From Thalassospira sp. ER-Se-21-Dark (GTDB lineage Bacteria; Pseudomonadota; Alphaproteobacteria; Rhodospirillales; Thalassospiraceae), in the NCBI RefSeq assembly GCF_017922435.1, contig NZ_VDEZ01000001.1, forward strand, positions 1,426,001-1,490,000: a stretch of 64,000 nt of DNA. The letters are read 5' to 3'. The notes under the pieces were generated by a model that was given only the letters and a program-made list of their open reading frames with translations, searched no databases and was not told the DNA's origin. A program made the translations under genes and the position numbers. The first letter of the stretch is position 1. Each line of letters begins with the position of its first letter. Of this stretch, positions 1-7,325 are shown piece after piece.

Positions 1-207
1 ATAAACGCCATGTTTTGATCCCATGATCACCCAGCCATCAGCATCGCGGATTGAATCCGGAAAAACGTCTTCTAGAACGGTCCAGGTTTGAAACTCAAGA
101 CTCGGGTCAACGTCGCCGAGCAGCTTTTCGAGCATCCCAGGGTAGGAGGCGAAATCGTCGCGAAGTTCTTCCGGTGCGAATCCGGTCTCAAGAATGCCGA
201 TCTTCAT
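1..207 (-). CDS. Class I glutamine amidotransferase-like protein, N-terminal part
   Basis: Only the first 69 codons are inside the window; the gene runs off the left edge. The protein begins MKIGILETGFAPEEL, the usual opening of stand-alone class I glutamine amidotransferase-like proteins (GMP synthase GATase-type fold), and reaches a WVIMGSKHGVY segment, which matches the strand and oxyanion-loop region ahead of the nucleophile elbow. The catalytic Cys and His/Glu would lie outside the window, so activity cannot be judged. In this family such proteins hydrolyse glutamine or gamma-glutamyl compounds. It is transcribed away from the neighbouring YeeE pair's terminator. Confidence 0.7.
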   Translation of the reverse strand, partial: MKIGILETGFAPEELRDDFASYPGMLEKLLGDVDPSLEFQTWTVLEDVFPDSIRDADGWVIMGSKHGVY

Positions 208-317
208 GCAAAAACCTCTGTGGTCGTCAATGTGGCGCTCTTGCTGAGTTATGGGATTTTAACGCCAAAGACAAGCCCGGTGCTGCGAGATTTTAGTCAA
301 ATTTTGACCGGAAATGC

Positions 318-347
318 GAAACCGCCCGGCGCAAAGCACGGGCGGTT
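318..347 (-). terminator. Probable terminator after the YeeE pair
   Basis: An 8-bp perfect stem (ACCGCCCG / CGGGCGGT) with a 10-nt loop sits about 70 bp past the minus-strand YeeE gene. On the minus strand it is followed by only a short T-rich stretch, so it is a moderate terminator. Confidence 0.45.
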
Positions 348-417
348 GCAAAACCTGCGGCCAGCGTCTGGGGGATCAAACCGGCCGCAGATTATCGGGT
401 TCAGGCTTTGGCCGGGT

Positions 418-843
418 TTACTTGTTAAGACCCATGGCACGCGCACCGCCCATGCCGGCAATCATCGCGACCACAAAAATAATTGTGTCTGTATGGCCGA
501 AGGCCAGTGCACTGAGTGCTGGACCCGGGCAATACCCAACCAGTCCCCAACCGGTACCAAACAACAGGCCACCAACAACCAGTTTGGTGGTGATGGCACG
601 GTTGCTCGGCAGGCTCATCTCGCCGCCACAGACCGCCTCGGTCCGGTTCTTTGCAAACTGGAAGATCGGAATGGCAACCGCCAGTCCACCGCCCATGACG
701 AACGCAAGGCTCGGATCCCAACCCCCATCGGCAATCGCCCAGATATCAAGAAAGCCCAGAACCTTTTGCGGGTCGATCATGGCCGAAATGTAAAGGCCAA
801 AGCCGAAAATCGTGCCGCAAATCAGGGAAACAATTATCCGCAT
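418..843 (-). CDS. YeeE/YedE (DUF6691) family membrane protein, second half
   Basis: This 141-residue protein has about four hydrophobic segments (residues 1-20, 45-62, 86-104, 118-135). A GYCPGP motif at 103-108 carries the conserved cysteine of the YeeE/YedE sulfur-transport family; in characterised YeeE such cysteines relay thiosulfate through the membrane. Its start overlaps the stop of the upstream gene by one base (TAATG), so the two are translationally coupled and very likely form one pore as two half-proteins. A longer upstream reading frame exists but would run back through the partner gene. The substrate, thiosulfate or another sulfur anion, is inferred from the family only. Confidence 0.85.
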   Translation of the reverse strand: MRIIVSLICGTIFGFGLYISAMIDPQKVLGFLDIWAIADGGWDPSLAFVMGGGLAVAIPIFQFAKNRTEAVCGGEMSLPSNRAITTKLVVGGLLFGTGWGLVGYCPGPALSALAFGHTDTIIFVVAMIAGMGGARAMGLNK

Positions 844-1280
844 TACATGCCTCCCATCAGATGGCGGGTGACAAGAACTGTGACGAAGCCTGCTGCCATA
901 AATGACAGGGTCGCGACCAGCGATCGCAGCGAGAACCGCGACAGGCCGCAAATGCCATGACCACTGGTGCAACCGCTACCAATCGTAGTGCCAAGACCAA
1001 CCAGAAGACCGGCAATGATGATGACCGGGAATGAGCTTGTCACAACACTCTGGGCTTCGATCTCGGTTGCGTTCATCAGGATGAACGGACCAACAATCAG
1101 CCCGATGATAAAGGCCAGCCGTTCAAAAACAGCAGAACCACCCTTGGTCGGGGTCAACAGACCGCCAAGAATGCCGCTAATCCCGGCAATTCTCCCATTG
1201 AGCAAAAGATAAAGGCCAGAGGCCAGACCAATAAGTCCACCGCCAATCAGGGCGGAAATCGGAGTGAAGTTTTCCATCAT
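843..1280 (-). CDS. YeeE/YedE family membrane protein, first half
   Basis: A 145-residue integral membrane protein with about four transmembrane segments. It carries the family signature GSGCTSGHGICG at residues 101-112, with two cysteines on the predicted substrate path, and an N-terminal NGRIAGISG motif at 28-36. It is the first gene of a two-gene operon with the DUF6691 half. In many proteobacteria this split pair sits beside an ArsR-type regulator (BigR) and sulfide-detoxification enzymes; none of those is visible here. The start is the first of two adjacent ATG codons. Upstream DNA is very A+T rich and carries palindromes that may be operator sites. Confidence 0.85.
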   Translation of the reverse strand: MMENFTPISALIGGGLIGLASGLYLLLNGRIAGISGILGGLLTPTKGGSAVFERLAFIIGLIVGPFILMNATEIEAQSVVTSSFPVIIIAGLLVGLGTTIGSGCTSGHGICGLSRFSLRSLVATLSFMAAGFVTVLVTRHLMGGM

Positions 1281-1586
1281 TCAATCCATCAAAATCAGAA
1301 TTTATATTAATGTATGATAATTAATTGATTTTATCAATGGTTCAGTGGAAATTTGTGCCAAATTTCTTTGTGGAAACCGTTGCTAAAATCGATGCAGCCG
1401 CACGCGAAAGCGCCCAAATATCGGTCAACACCATGTTTGCATTGGTTTTCGATTCCCGAAAACATATAAGGTTTTGATTTTTCAATATTTTATCTATCTT
1501 GCAAAACACCGAAAATAGGAAGATATAGCAGTATCTTTGGTTGTGGTTTCGGCGTGTTGCCCAAACCCCCTTTTCGGATTTCATGC
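1281..1586. other. Intergenic region between divergent genes
   Basis: About 300 bp of A+T-rich DNA between the divergent YeeE operon and the TPR-methyltransferase. Apart from the palindromes at 1306-1338 I see no gene. The stretch near 1460-1535 is also A+T rich and probably holds the promoter of the rightward gene. Confidence 0.5.
1306..1338. promoter_or_regulatory. AT-rich palindromes upstream of the YeeE pair
   Basis: Two copies of ATTAAT (1306-1311 and 1320-1325) are followed by a perfect inverted repeat ATTGAT-TTT-ATCAAT (1324-1338). The position, 26-58 bp upstream of the minus-strand YeeE start, suits promoter plus operator. BigR-type repressors of YeeE operons bind A+T-rich palindromes; linking that family to this site is inference. 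Confidence 0.35.
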
Positions 1587-2561
1587 ATGAGCAAAGATCG
1601 TCTGTCCGCCAGTCGGCGTCTTGATGTCGCATTGGCGCTGGTATCACAGGGTGACTACACCGCTGCGATTGACGTGGCGCGTGCCGCATTGGCGGCTGAT
1701 AGTGACTGGGACGAAGCCCATTTTACGCTGGGCGACATCTATGAACGTGCTGGTGAAACCGAAAACGCCGTTGAGGCTTTCCGTCAATATCTGATGCTCG
1801 ATCCCAAGGACCGCATGGGGGCAGAGGTCCGCCTGACATTGCTTGGTGCGGCTGCTCTTCGTGATCGCTTGCCGCCCGATTATGTGCGGGCCTTGTTTGA
1901 CGATTATGCCCCACGGTTTGAAATCAGCCTGCGGGATCGACTGGCCTATCGCGGACCGGAACTTTTGTTTGAAGCCATCCGGACTCACCTGCCGGAGATG
2001 TTGCGCCCGATGGATGTGCTTGATCTTGGCTGTGGTACCGGGCTTGTGGGCGAAGTGTTCGCTGGTCATGTTGATGCGATTGATGGCATCGACCTGTCGC
2101 CGCGCATGATCAACCGTGCACGCGCCAAGGGGCTTTATCGCACCCTTGTCGCTGGCGATATCACCGATATGCCCGCTGACATCGGAACGGATTACAGCGT
2201 TGTCATCGCGGCGGACGTTCTGAACTATCTTGGCGATCTGGTGCCAGCCCTTCGCGCTGCCCATGATCGGATGAAGCCCGGCGGGTTGCTGGTATTCACG
2301 CTCGAGCATGGTGATAACTTCCCGTTCGATCTCGGTCCCGGGCAACGCTTCCGCCATCACCAGCGCGCGATCAGCGAATGGCTGGTCGAGTGTGGCTTTA
2401 ACGTTCTTTCAGACACTTTGGGTGTTCTGCGTCAGGAAAAGGGTAATCCGGTCGAAGGTCGGGTCATCGTCGCGCGTGCAAGTGATGCATTGGCGCTAAT
2501 GGCGGGCGATCTGATCATTCCGGGCGATCCCGATCAGGCCTCGGGTCAAACCCTTCACTGA
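1587..2561 (+). CDS. TPR-repeat SAM-dependent methyltransferase
   Basis: A 324-residue protein. Residues 10-80 form two or three TPR helices (a pattern with WDEAHFTLGDIYERAGE and an F-D-P spacing), followed by a class I methyltransferase domain with motif I VLDLGCGTGLVGEVF near residues 142-156 and an acidic GIDLSPRMI motif. This matches the predicted TPR-methyltransferase group (COG4976 type), whose substrate is not established. The ATG at 1587 was chosen because TPR homology begins there; a GTG at 1554 in frame would add 11 residues. It is monocistronic, with a strong terminator after the stop. Confidence 0.8.
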   Translation: MSKDRLSASRRLDVALALVSQGDYTAAIDVARAALAADSDWDEAHFTLGDIYERAGETENAVEAFRQYLMLDPKDRMGAEVRLTLLGAAALRDRLPPDYVRALFDDYAPRFEISLRDRLAYRGPELLFEAIRTHLPEMLRPMDVLDLGCGTGLVGEVFAGHVDAIDGIDLSPRMINRARAKGLYRTLVAGDITDMPADIGTDYSVVIAADVLNYLGDLVPALRAAHDRMKPGGLLVFTLEHGDNFPFDLGPGQRFRHHQRAISEWLVECGFNVLSDTLGVLRQEKGNPVEGRVIVARASDALALMAGDLIIPGDPDQASGQTLH

Positions 2562-2588
2562 GATGTCGTTGCGAACTGCTTAATGCAG

Positions 2589-2622
2589 AACACCCCGTAG
2601 CCTGTGGCTGCGGGGTGTTTTT
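2589..2622 (+). terminator. Intrinsic terminator of the TPR-methyltransferase
   Basis: Stem AACACCCCG / CGGGGTGTT extended by AGCC / GGCT around a 3-nt loop, followed by a T tract. It lies between convergent genes and mainly serves the rightward one. Confidence 0.8.
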
Positions 2623-2641
2623 ATGTGCCATTGATCAGGTC

Positions 2642-3547
2642 TTAGGCCGGTGTGCCGCGAATGACCGCCACCTCGTGATAAAGCGGCACATTCGGATCAT
2701 CATTGATCATTTCCTGGGCCTTGGTGGCCGAAAGCGGCTGATTTCCTTCCGGGTCGCCATAGAATTTGCAAACAAGCTGCTTTTCATATTCGGTCCCGTT
2801 CAGCGCCTTTTCCAGTGATACGAAAAACGAAATATCCGTTCCGGAATGTTGCAGAACGATCTTTGATGCGATCTTTTCGGGTTTGTAGCCGTTGGCCTCA
2901 AAGCATTCGCAAATAATCTCGGTGCCAATGCGGCAACCGAAATTCATCACCAGTTCGGCCTTTGGCGCGTGTTCGCGAATACGGCGCATCAGCGCCTCGT
3001 TCAGGCCAAGCCCTACCGAGTTGTAGGGATATTGGTCAAACAGGCTCCAGGGATAATAATGGGCGATATGGTCTTCGGCCTCGTCACCGGCCCCTTCGGC
3101 CAGTTCGATGGACTGGGCTTCGCGAAAGGCTGTCAGGCGTTCATCGCTGGGCTCCCCGACCTGTGGGATGCAGGCAATCACCACATCGGTCTTGGCAATT
3201 TTTTCACGCGCCTCATCGGTATCGACAAGGCTGACACTGCCATGGACCGGTTTGAAATGTTTGGCATGTTCGGGGGAAAGGATTTTGATGTTGCGCTCTG
3301 CCAGAACGACAAGGCGGGGGTCAAGGTCGCTGCCGTAAACGCGTTTGGCGCCGCAGCTTTGCAAGATAAAGGCGACATTGATGCCAGTACCTACACCGAC
3401 CTCGTAAACGGTTTTGCCTTTCAGATCAGCGCGTGCAAGGCCGTCCTGGAATGTTTGTGTCCAGGGATCATCGGGATCAAAGGCAAAATCTGGTGTTTCG
3501 GGATCACTGGCGTATGGGCTGGATGTCTCGCTGCTCTCTTCTAGCAT
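2642..3547 (-). CDS. Class I methyltransferase resembling methionine S-methyltransferase (MmtN candidate)
   Basis: A 301-residue protein with SAM motif I YEVGVGTGINVA (about 48-59), an acidic SDLDP turn (73-77) and the motif IV-like CIPQV (126-130), then a GLGLNEALMRRI segment. The pattern E-x-G-x-G then SDLDP then CIPQ then GLGL resembles the N-terminal catalytic domain of plant methionine S-methyltransferase (GCIPQILNP, FGLGLIARAVEEGI) and is the basis for suggesting bacterial MmtN. MmtN S-methylates methionine as the first step of DMSP synthesis and is reported in some marine alphaproteobacteria. The ATG at 3547 follows AGGA at good spacing; an upstream ATG at 3655 would add 36 unlikely residues. 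No decarboxylase or other DMSP gene is adjacent, so the role is unproven. Confidence 0.6.
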   Translation of the reverse strand: MLEESSETSSPYASDPETPDFAFDPDDPWTQTFQDGLARADLKGKTVYEVGVGTGINVAFILQSCGAKRVYGSDLDPRLVVLAERNIKILSPEHAKHFKPVHGSVSLVDTDEAREKIAKTDVVIACIPQVGEPSDERLTAFREAQSIELAEGAGDEAEDHIAHYYPWSLFDQYPYNSVGLGLNEALMRRIREHAPKAELVMNFGCRIGTEIICECFEANGYKPEKIASKIVLQHSGTDISFFVSLEKALNGTEYEKQLVCKFYGDPEGNQPLSATKAQEMINDDPNVPLYHEVAVIRGTPA

Positions 3548-3815
3548 AGTGCTTCCTGTTTTCTTGCGCATCAGCCGGTCGCGGGACCCTGCAGGCATGG
3601 CAAAAAGCGCCATAGAATCCGGTGACAAGGCAACCGGATGGAATTGGCGCGACAAGCCCGTATAAACGGTACCGGGATCGACAAGCCAGTGCCGATGCGC
3701 AGCGTTTTATCTTATTCTTGACGCGGTCAGGTGAGCGCGACGTGACGCCATACAGGCATCATGAACGGGAAGATTGCCGGCAATGGCACCGGCATGGGCA
3801 GGGCAAAAGCGCCCC

Positions 3816-4034
3816 TCAGTTTACGGCGGCAAACTGTTTTGCGTCGCTGGCCAGCTGAACGTCTTGGGCAAGCGGGCCAAGCGAAACTGCCAGACTTTCA
3901 CAATTGCAGTCCGCGCCGACCAGAACATTGAGTGGGGATGTGCTGTCTTCACGGCCCACCAACGCCTGCATGATCCGCAGAAGAGTTGGTGCCGGGGACA
4001 AACCGTTGCAATCAATTGTGTTCGATACTTGCAT
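3816..4034 (-). CDS. TusA/SirA-like small protein lacking the CPxP cysteine
   Basis: A 72-residue protein starting MQVSNTIDCNGLSPAP. The pattern ID-x-x-GL-(S)PAP followed by a helix TLLRIMQAL, and a later NVLVGADCNCESL strand, matches the TusA/SirA fold, where the consensus is LD-x-x-GL-x-CP-x-P. The catalytic cysteine of CPxP is missing (SPAP at 13-16), while cysteines remain at 9, 43 and 45. Sulfur transfer by the usual mechanism is therefore unlikely. A strong AAGGAGAAG ribosome binding site precedes the ATG at 4034, which supports this start over a longer in-frame extension to 4310. It may form an operon with the methyltransferase downstream (about 270 bp gap), though that is weak. Confidence 0.6.
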   Translation of the reverse strand: MQVSNTIDCNGLSPAPTLLRIMQALVGREDSTSPLNVLVGADCNCESLAVSLGPLAQDVQLASDAKQFAAVN

Positions 4035-4646
4035 GTCGTCTTCTCCTTGTCTGGCAAGCAGGAGCTTCGGCACACCGCCGGGGACGGTTAAGGATGCCGC
4101 AGCATGACGTGTTCCCGATGCCCGCCAAGATCTGCGGGCAACCTGATAGAAACACTCTCGACCTTTGCGCGATCCCAGCATCAAGCCACCACGCGGTGGC
4201 ATCATCGGAATGACAGAAGGCCCGATCCAAAGACCCGTTCTGTCAGCTGGGCGGTCATAAGGGTCAACTTTTGCAATTAACCCGTTTTGGTCATCAAACT
4301 CGTTTCGCATCGCGACTGTCGCGCATCAGCACAAGTTATGATTTTCAATGCGTTGGGATTGGGTGCGCCATCAAAGTGGCTTTCTCCGAACCCCGACCAA
4401 AACACACCGGAAAATTCTCCGGCCCGACCTTGTTGAATTCAATCGTAGCAGTCGGCAGGTGGGTGTCAAGGAAGGATTTGATTATCTTTTGCGCAATTGG
4501 TCGAACAGATTAAATTTTAATCACAAATATCCCTCGTTCCCGCCCGGGGATTTGGACGTGTTGAGTGATGGGTCCAGAAATATCAAAACCAGCAAGTATT
4601 TACCGCGCTTGCGAAGGGGCGGAATGCGCGCTTCCGGTGTGATGTC
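4035..4646. other. 600-bp region with no convincing gene
   Basis: Open frames here (for example 4271-4513 plus) lack ribosome binding sites and protein character. A short perfect hairpin GCCACC / GGTGGC lies at about 4191-4204 without a T tract. The part nearest 4035 should hold the promoter for the TusA-like gene; I cannot place it precisely. Confidence 0.4.
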
Positions 4647-5435
4647 CTAGTCGCGGAAACCGGGGTCCAGACGGTCGGCAAGGCGCATTTGTGCGTCCCA
4701 CTCCAGGGCAACATCACCGTCGTCATAGGCCATCTGGCTGAACTGTTCGGAAACACGTTTTATCACCGCATCATCAATCTTCCGAAGGGGGCTTCCCATC
4801 GCCAGCGTAGATTCCTGAATCTCGCACGCCCGGTTCAGATAAAACATGTTTGAAAACATCTGCCCGGCAGTTGCCCCCACGGTCAAAAGACCATGATTGC
4901 GCAGGATCAACGCGATGTTGGCGCCAAGCGCTTCAACGATTCTTTCGCGTTCCTCAAGATCAAGCGCGATGCCCTCATAATCGTGATAGCCGATCTGGCC
5001 ATAATACTGCAGGGCGATCTGATTAAGCGGCATCAGACCTTCTTCAAGGCAGGAAACGGCAAACCCTGATCGTGTATGGGTGTGCATCACCCATGCGGCA
5101 TCATGGCGACCGATATGTACGGCACTGTGGATGGTGAAGCCTGCCGGGTTCACCCGATAGGGACTGTGCGCAACCTTGTTGCCGTCGACATCGATCTTCA
5201 CCAGCGAGGAGGCGGTAATTTCCTCCCACATCAGGCCATAGGGATTGATCAGAAAATGCCCCGGTTCACCCGGTACCCGGGCCGAAATGTGGGTATAGAT
5301 CGTGTCGGTCATTCTGTAATGCGCCGCCAGCCGGTAACAGGCGGCAAGTTCGATGCGGCACTGCTTTTCGCCGTCGCTGATTTGTGGATCATTCATGACG
5401 CTGGTCTCGGCGTCCTTCTGTGTCGCGATATGCAT
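4647..5435 (-). CDS. Class II aldolase/adducin family protein (copy 1)
   Basis: A 262-residue protein of the L-fuculose-phosphate aldolase/adducin head fold. Metal ligands are visible as HTH at 118-120 and His181 in RNHG. The catalytic glutamate of true aldolases, expected four residues before His103, is glycine (Gly99), so retro-aldol chemistry is doubtful. The start was set at 5435 because GGAGG lies six bases upstream; an earlier ATG exists at 5459. It is divergent from the hydroxyacid dehydrogenase at 5599 and is a paralogue of the protein at 32334. Known members include decarboxylases and epimerases; the substrate here is unknown. Confidence 0.85.
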   Translation of the reverse strand: MHIATQKDAETSVMNDPQISDGEKQCRIELAACYRLAAHYRMTDTIYTHISARVPGEPGHFLINPYGLMWEEITASSLVKIDVDGNKVAHSPYRVNPAGFTIHSAVHIGRHDAAWVMHTHTRSGFAVSCLEEGLMPLNQIALQYYGQIGYHDYEGIALDLEERERIVEALGANIALILRNHGLLTVGATAGQMFSNMFYLNRACEIQESTLAMGSPLRKIDDAVIKRVSEQFSQMAYDDGDVALEWDAQMRLADRLDPGFRD

Positions 5436-5446
5436 GCCGACCTCCA

Positions 5447-5459
5447 TTGATCTGATCAA
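5447..5459. promoter_or_regulatory. Palindrome TTGATCTGATCAA, possible operator
   Basis: Perfect 5-bp arms around a 3-nt centre, directly upstream of the ribosome binding site of the leftward aldolase-family gene and within the divergent region shared with the dehydrogenase. The regulator is unknown; the TetR-type protein encoded at 6627 is one candidate, but its own putative site has a different sequence. Confidence 0.25.
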
Positions 5460-5598
5460 ACGGCTTTACTCTTTGATATACACTTGTTTAACTGAGGATG
5501 AAACCAAAGCGCAAATTTTCTTGGGCAGGCGCCCGTAAATTGGCTGCGCCAACAGGGAGCAGCAGCGCAAAAGAAGATGATGTAAGGGGCTTTGACTG

Positions 5599-6555
5599 AT
5601 GGCGGTGGCGGAACCGATTTACGGTGTTCTTCTCAGCGATGCGATGGATCTCAAAAGCTATTATTCGCTTGATTTTGGCGATGCGGCGCCCGATGTCCGC
5701 CTGCTTAACCCTGATGAAGTCACCAACCCCGATCTTATCCGTTTTGCGGTGTGCTGGCTGCCGGGCCCGGCGGCGTTTTCGCCTTATCCCAATATTGAAA
5801 TGGCGATGTCGGTCGGGGCCGGCGTGGATGCTTTGCTGAAACATCCGGGCTTGAATGATGACGTCGCGATCTGTCGTGTGCGCGACCCCAATCAGGCGGA
5901 CCTGATGGCGGGCTATGCAGTGCATGAAGTTGTTCATGTTGAACGCGGCTTTGCCAGTATGCAGCAAAGTCAGGCCAGCGCCGAATGGGCCCCGCCTGCG
6001 ATCCGGCCACCGCGTGATCTCAAGGTCGCCGTGCTTGGCCATGGCTCCATGGGGGCATCTGTTGTCAAAGCCTTGGCTGCCTGTGGGTTTAGTGTTTCGG
6101 TTGCCTGCCGCCGCGATCCAGAGGATCCCGTCGAGGGTGTTCGCTATTTCACCGGTGACGGCTCGGTTCTGCAATCGGTGGCCGGTCAGGATGTGGTGAT
6201 CAATGTCCTGCCCCTGACGGCCAAGACCGAGAATATCCTGAATGCAGCGCTGTTTTCAAAACTGGCCAAGGGCGCCTGGCTGATTCAGATCGGACGCGGC
6301 GAACATCTGGACGAGGATGACTTTATTACCGCTCTTGATCGTGGGCAACTCAGTGGCGCGACCCTTGATGTGTTTCGCACCGAACCGTTGCCGTCTGATC
6401 ATCCGTTCTGGGCCGATCCGCGCCTGCGCATCACCCCGCATATCGCCAGTGATACAACGCCGCGCATTGTCGCTGAACAAGCCCTGCAATCGGCGCGTGA
6501 ACTGCATGCAGGCAAACCGCTCAGTCTTGCTGTCAGCCGCGGTCAGGGCTACTGA
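5599..6555 (+). CDS. D-2-hydroxyacid dehydrogenase, GhrA-like (copy 1)
   Basis: A 318-residue NAD(P)-dependent reductase of the glyoxylate/hydroxypyruvate reductase A type, interconverting a 2-oxoacid and a D-2-hydroxyacid. Visible are the nucleotide-binding GHGSMG at 147-152, the catalytic triad Arg233 (IGRG), Glu262 and His281 (TPHIAS), and a short N-terminal substrate domain with SVGAGVDALL at 71-80. The C-terminal GQGY resembles GhrA. The ATG follows AAGGGG. It is the first gene of a rightward group with TetR and aminotransferase genes; hydroxyacid dehydrogenase plus transaminase suggests 2-oxoacid/amino-acid interconversion. It is a paralogue of the protein at 38270. Confidence 0.88.
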   Translation: MAVAEPIYGVLLSDAMDLKSYYSLDFGDAAPDVRLLNPDEVTNPDLIRFAVCWLPGPAAFSPYPNIEMAMSVGAGVDALLKHPGLNDDVAICRVRDPNQADLMAGYAVHEVVHVERGFASMQQSQASAEWAPPAIRPPRDLKVAVLGHGSMGASVVKALAACGFSVSVACRRDPEDPVEGVRYFTGDGSVLQSVAGQDVVINVLPLTAKTENILNAALFSKLAKGAWLIQIGRGEHLDEDDFITALDRGQLSGATLDVFRTEPLPSDHPFWADPRLRITPHIASDTTPRIVAEQALQSARELHAGKPLSLAVSRGQGY

Positions 6556-6615
6556 GCGGTCCGCTCAACATACCTGCACCCGATTGCACGCTTGAAACCC
6601 GATAAAAATTATTCA

Positions 6616-6628
6616 ATTGTATAACAAT
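6616..6628. promoter_or_regulatory. Palindrome ATTGTATAACAAT over the TetR start codon
   Basis: Perfect arms ATTGT / ACAAT around ATA end inside the ATG of the TetR gene at 6627. No Shine-Dalgarno sequence precedes this start. The site also contains a -10-like TATAAC. Autoregulation by a bound repressor, and possibly a leaderless or very short-leader transcript, are inferred. Confidence 0.4.
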
Positions 6629-7325
6629 GAGCCGAAAAACATTTCAACGCCTGTCGCTTGATGTCCGCCGCCGCAGTTTGATCGAGGCGACGCTAACCTG
6701 CATTGCCCGTGACGGGCTGCATGGAGCATCGGTGCGCCGGATCACTGAAGAAGCCGGGGTGACCGTCGGGCTGGTGCGCCATTATTTCGGCAGCAAGGAT
6801 GACATGGTCCGCACTGCCTATGCCTATCTGGTGGGCCAGCTGACGGCACAGGCCAGTGAAAGCGCACGTGCGACCGAAGCCACGCCAGAGGCCAAGCTGG
6901 CAAGTTTCCTGCGCGCCAATCTGACCAAGCCGAACATGGACGAAGAAACCGTCTCGCTTTGGGCGACCTTCATCGGCCGGGTGCGTCATGATCCGGACTT
7001 TGCCGAGATTCATCGTGATGGCTATCGCGAGTTTCTCAATGTCCTTGAAACCCTGATCGAGCCTGTCCTGATTTATCATGGCTGCCCGCACAGTGTGGCG
7101 ATTTGTCGCAACCATGCGATTGCACTCAATGGCCTGATTGATGGGCTGTGGATGGAAGGGGCGCTGAATTCCGGCTTGTATGCGCAGGATATCCTGCCCG
7201 ATCTGATTACCGGTGCCGCCGAACGCCTGCTTGAATTGCCCGCCGGGGCGTTGTCCGCACCCGATATTGCCCTTCAATCGGCACGCCACCAGACACACCC
7301 CGAACAACAAAGTAAGCCGTCATGA
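6627..7325 (+). CDS. TetR/AcrR family regulator, BetI-like
   Basis: A 232-residue repressor. The N-terminal DNA-binding domain has the helix-turn-helix at residues 36-57 (SVRRITEEAGVTVGLVRHYF) followed by GSKDDM, the classic TetR ending; the C-terminal ligand domain resembles BetI-type regulators. No ribosome binding site is seen ahead of the ATG, and a palindrome overlaps it. The stop overlaps the start of the aminotransferase by ATGA, so the regulator and enzyme are co-translated. It probably controls this transaminase, the dehydrogenase at 5599 and perhaps the divergent aldolase-family gene. The ligand is unknown. Confidence 0.85.
   Translation: MSRKTFQRLSLDVRRRSLIEATLTCIARDGLHGASVRRITEEAGVTVGLVRHYFGSKDDMVRTAYAYLVGQLTAQASESARATEATPEAKLASFLRANLTKPNMDEETVSLWATFIGRVRHDPDFAEIHRDGYREFLNVLETLIEPVLIYHGCPHSVAICRNHAIALNGLIDGLWMEGALNSGLYAQDILPDLITGAAERLLELPAGALSAPDIALQSARHQTHPEQQSKPS

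Noticed and set aside
88-960. Long plus-strand reading frame opposite the YeeE pair
   Set aside because: It is antisense to two clear membrane proteins with family motifs, has no ribosome binding site and reads as low-complexity basic sequence.
4035-4310. N-terminal extension of the TusA-like protein
   Set aside because: The extension would precede a perfect ribosome binding site and start codon and shows no protein-like pattern.
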